Source of the DNA: Syngnathus acus
Taxonomy: Eukaryota > Chordata > Actinopteri > Syngnathiformes > Syngnathidae
Assembly (NCBI RefSeq): GCF_901709675.1
Contig: NC_051097.1
Coordinates: forward strand, 3,338,539-3,402,538
Reading direction: 5' to 3'
DNA length: 64,000 bases
The position numbers were made by a program, and so were the translations under genes. Positions 61,362 to 64,000 of the stretch are shown in pieces (the stretch's first letter is position 1; each line of letters opens with the position of its first letter). The notes beneath the pieces were generated by a model that saw only the letters and a list, made by a program, of their open reading frames with translations, was not told the DNA's origin and did no database searches.

Positions 61362-62400
61362 AACCGCAGCACATTTAAGCAGTGGTGAATGAGGACGGGT
61401 GGGTAATAAATGATGACATTTATACATTTCATTGTTTTTGGTTAACTGTCACACAAGTATCAAATGTCTCAACCACAAATGTAATTTAAGACATGAAACA
61501 CACACATAAGACACTCAAATTACAAAATTATCAGCTCAAAGTTACATCTTGCTATGCATTTTCTATGACCGTGCTGGTTTGCCTTTCTCGGGAGCAGAAA
61601 ATATTCCGTGGCACCCAAGTTTCTGCCATGGCTATATATATCATAGTTTGTCTACAAAAAATATTTTGAAGTACATCTCTCCATAACACTGTATATTTAT
61701 TAACATTCACAAATTCTGCTCGGTGTTCCTTAAAGTCTTGCCCGTCAGACTGACAGTTTGGTGCTGCAGCTGCTATAAGGGCATTTTGGTGAATTTGATT
61801 GGGGCATAGCTGAACAGATTCTGAGCCTTCATCGATGTCATCATATTTTAGAGATAAATATGAAAACAGCCTCCCTCTTTGAGAGAATTTTCTCCCATGT
61901 AGTCTTTGGTCTCTCTCAAGCAGAAAACAGCAGATGACTAAAGGCTCTGTCCTGTCACAGGCTCCAATGGAAGATGGTGTATTGAAACCATGGATCAGTG
62001 TAATATCACTTTAAAAACGCTGCGCCTCATACCCACAGAGGTTCAACCAGAATGGACAAAAATGACAGTTGTCGGGCTATCTCCTCTTTTGCAGCACTGT
62101 GTATTGTGAATTTGGCACCTTTGAGAACATGCAGTCTGGACGCAGTGCAATAATTCTAGAGGAGCTGAAGGCATTGGCCACGGCGTATGAAGGTAATAAA
62201 AAATAAGAGCACTTAACTCGTTCTGACAGATGCACCACAGAGAGTTTTACATCTCCCAAATCTTGTTCTGTGCCTCTACTTGACTGGTCCTTTCTGCACA
62301 CATACACTCCAAAAACATACAGTGCACAGGGTTGGCATTGGGTCATGAAGATTCTTAGCCTATGTGGCTAAACAGTATAATGTGGCTAAACAGTTTAAAG

Positions 62401-62724
62401 CAGGGGTGTCAAACTCGTTTTTATCGCGGGCCGCATTGTAGTCATAGCTTCTTTCGGAGGGCCATTATGACTGTCAACCCAAATAAATGTATGACCACCT
62501 CATATTACATACAGTAAAAGCTACAAAACAAATTGACAAATAACTCGTTTTCAAATCAGACGAGTAAAAACTAGTCAAATATTTACAAAAAAAGATATTA
62601 AAAGTGTAGACAATTTGCAATTCTAGTAATGACACAAATTTCATGCACAATTTGTCTTTGCGGGACACATAAAATGATGTGGCGGGCTGTATCTGGTCCC
62701 TGGGCCTTGGGTTTGACACCTGTG
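62401..62724 (-). mobile_element. hAT family A copy, inverted, perfect target duplication
   Basis: It starts CAGGGGTGTCAAACTC and ends TTTGACACCTGTG, flanked by gtttaaag at 62393-62400 and 62725-62732. Confidence 0.9.
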
Positions 62725-63089
62725 GTTTAAAGTCAACTAACTCCCCTTGAGTGTCGTAGAACTTACTACCCTTGAGTGTAGCTAGCTGCACTCCACATCA
62801 TGTATGTTTATGTCACTCAACATATAACCACATTTTGGCTGCTTCTACACTACAGGGCATGGTGTTGTCCAATTTGGACTTTTTGCATCTTATCTGATTT
62901 CTAGCCCCAATGTGAGATGGTTTGAGTAAGTTTTGAAAACATTGGAATCTGATACATGACCGTTGGATAAATAAAAGAAAAATGGCATGTATTTTGAAAG
63001 TCTGACCATCAAGTAACATTTTTGTCCAGTCTCATCTTGTCAACAAACATTCATGTCTTATCATTTTTTAGTCACCAAAGAACCATGTG

Positions 63090-63226
<137 letters not shown>

Positions 63227-63393
63227 CTAAACACCAGAAGTCACATTGGACAGCTACAAACTTCAATTTCCCCAGTTTATCTGAAGTATGCTATCCTTGA
63301 GCGTATGTGCACAAAATGTTGATAAATGACTATTATGTCATATATGAACAACAGTTTATATCATAACAATACCCAGACATTAATCAAATATGG

Positions 63394-63723
63394 CACAGGT
63401 GTCAAACTCAAGGCCCGGGGGCCAGATACGGCCCGCCACATCAATTTACGTGGCCCGTGAAGACAAATTGTGCATCAAATTCATGTGTCATTACTCGAAT
63501 TGCAAATTGTCTTTACTTTTAATAATATCTTTTTTTTATTTATATTTGACCAGTTTTTACCCGTCTGATTTGAAAACGAGTTATTTGTCAGTTTGTTTTG
63601 TAGCTTTTACTGTGTATAATATGAGGTGCTCATACATTTATCTGGGTTGACAGTCATAATGGCCCTTCGAAAGAAGCTATGACTACAATGCGGCCCGTGA
63701 AAAAAATGAGTTTGACACCCCTG
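63394..63723 (+). mobile_element. hAT family A copy with perfect target duplication
   Basis: It starts CACAGGTGTCAAACTC and ends GTTTGACACCCCTG, flanked by aaatatgg at 63386-63393 and 63724-63731. Confidence 0.9.
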
Positions 63724-63907
63724 AAATATGGCTTCCAATGTCTGCATAATGACTGCATTGCAACAAGTGACGCTTAGTACATTATTTTCTGGCAATATTG
63801 TGTTATGTCTAAGCCTACAGACAGACATGACCTACAAATTTGTCATGCTGTCCAAGTACTATTTGTAGTCCTGCACTACTTAAGCTATCGACTCCAAACA
63901 GAAACAG

Positions 63908-63962
63908 CAGAAAAGCCACAAAAACTGCTCAGATAACAGAAAAGCCACAAAAACTGCTCAGA
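63908..63962. repeat. Short tandem duplication, 26-bp identical units at period 29
   Basis: The sequence cagaaaagccacaaaaactg followed by ctcaga occurs at 63908-63933 and again at 63937-63962. Confidence 0.9.
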
Positions 63963-64000
63963 CAACATTAGCATTAGCAAATCTTCGTAATGAACTCCAA

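Overview
The window is nuclear DNA from a ray-finned fish, most likely a spiny-rayed teleost. The evidence is vertebrate-type split genes with GT-AG introns of about 60 bp to 2 kb, long CA/TA/GATA/GGAT microsatellites, and many fish-type mobile elements: a tRNA-derived SINE, short hAT elements with 8-bp target duplications, a Tc1-type terminal repeat and a LINE tail in the style of Rex1. Nothing is bacterial: there are no operons and no CRISPR array.

Three protein genes lie head to tail on the + strand. (1) About 1-31,740: a fibrillar procollagen whose 5' exons (signal peptide and any N-terminal laminin-G/TSPN-like domain) lie outside the window or were not found. I place 61 exons from 7131 to 30992. 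They encode a variable region, a short minor helix, an aromatic hinge, a major triple helix that I count at 1014 residues, and a C-propeptide with a normal stop and polyA signal. Its architecture is closest to the V/XI group (clade B), but its C-propeptide does not match any of the eleven mammalian fibrillar chains as I know them. This is the most unusual object in the window. (2) 32,040-41,052: a complete man1b1 gene (ER class I alpha-1,2-mannosidase, GH47). It has a 5' UTR exon and 13 coding exons giving 664 residues, with catalytic and calcium residues intact. (3) 48,640 to beyond the right edge: the promoter/CpG island and first coding exon (248 residues) of whirlin (whrn), followed by at least 13.9 kb of intron 1 in which I find no second exon.

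Layout: 1-7130 is a repeat-rich intron or upstream region of the collagen gene. Only about 320 bp separate the collagen polyA signal from the man1b1 promoter motifs. 41,053-48,640 is intergenic and holds a 550-bp GGAT/GATA array. The whrn intron carries SINE, Tc1, hAT and microsatellite insertions.

The three genes do not form a pathway. The collagen is an extracellular matrix protein, man1b1 trims N-glycans in the early secretory pathway, and whirlin is a PDZ scaffold of stereocilia and photoreceptors. Their linkage fits the vertebrate 9q32-q34-like paralogon, where WHRN, MAN1B1, COL5A1 and COL27A1 lie in human.
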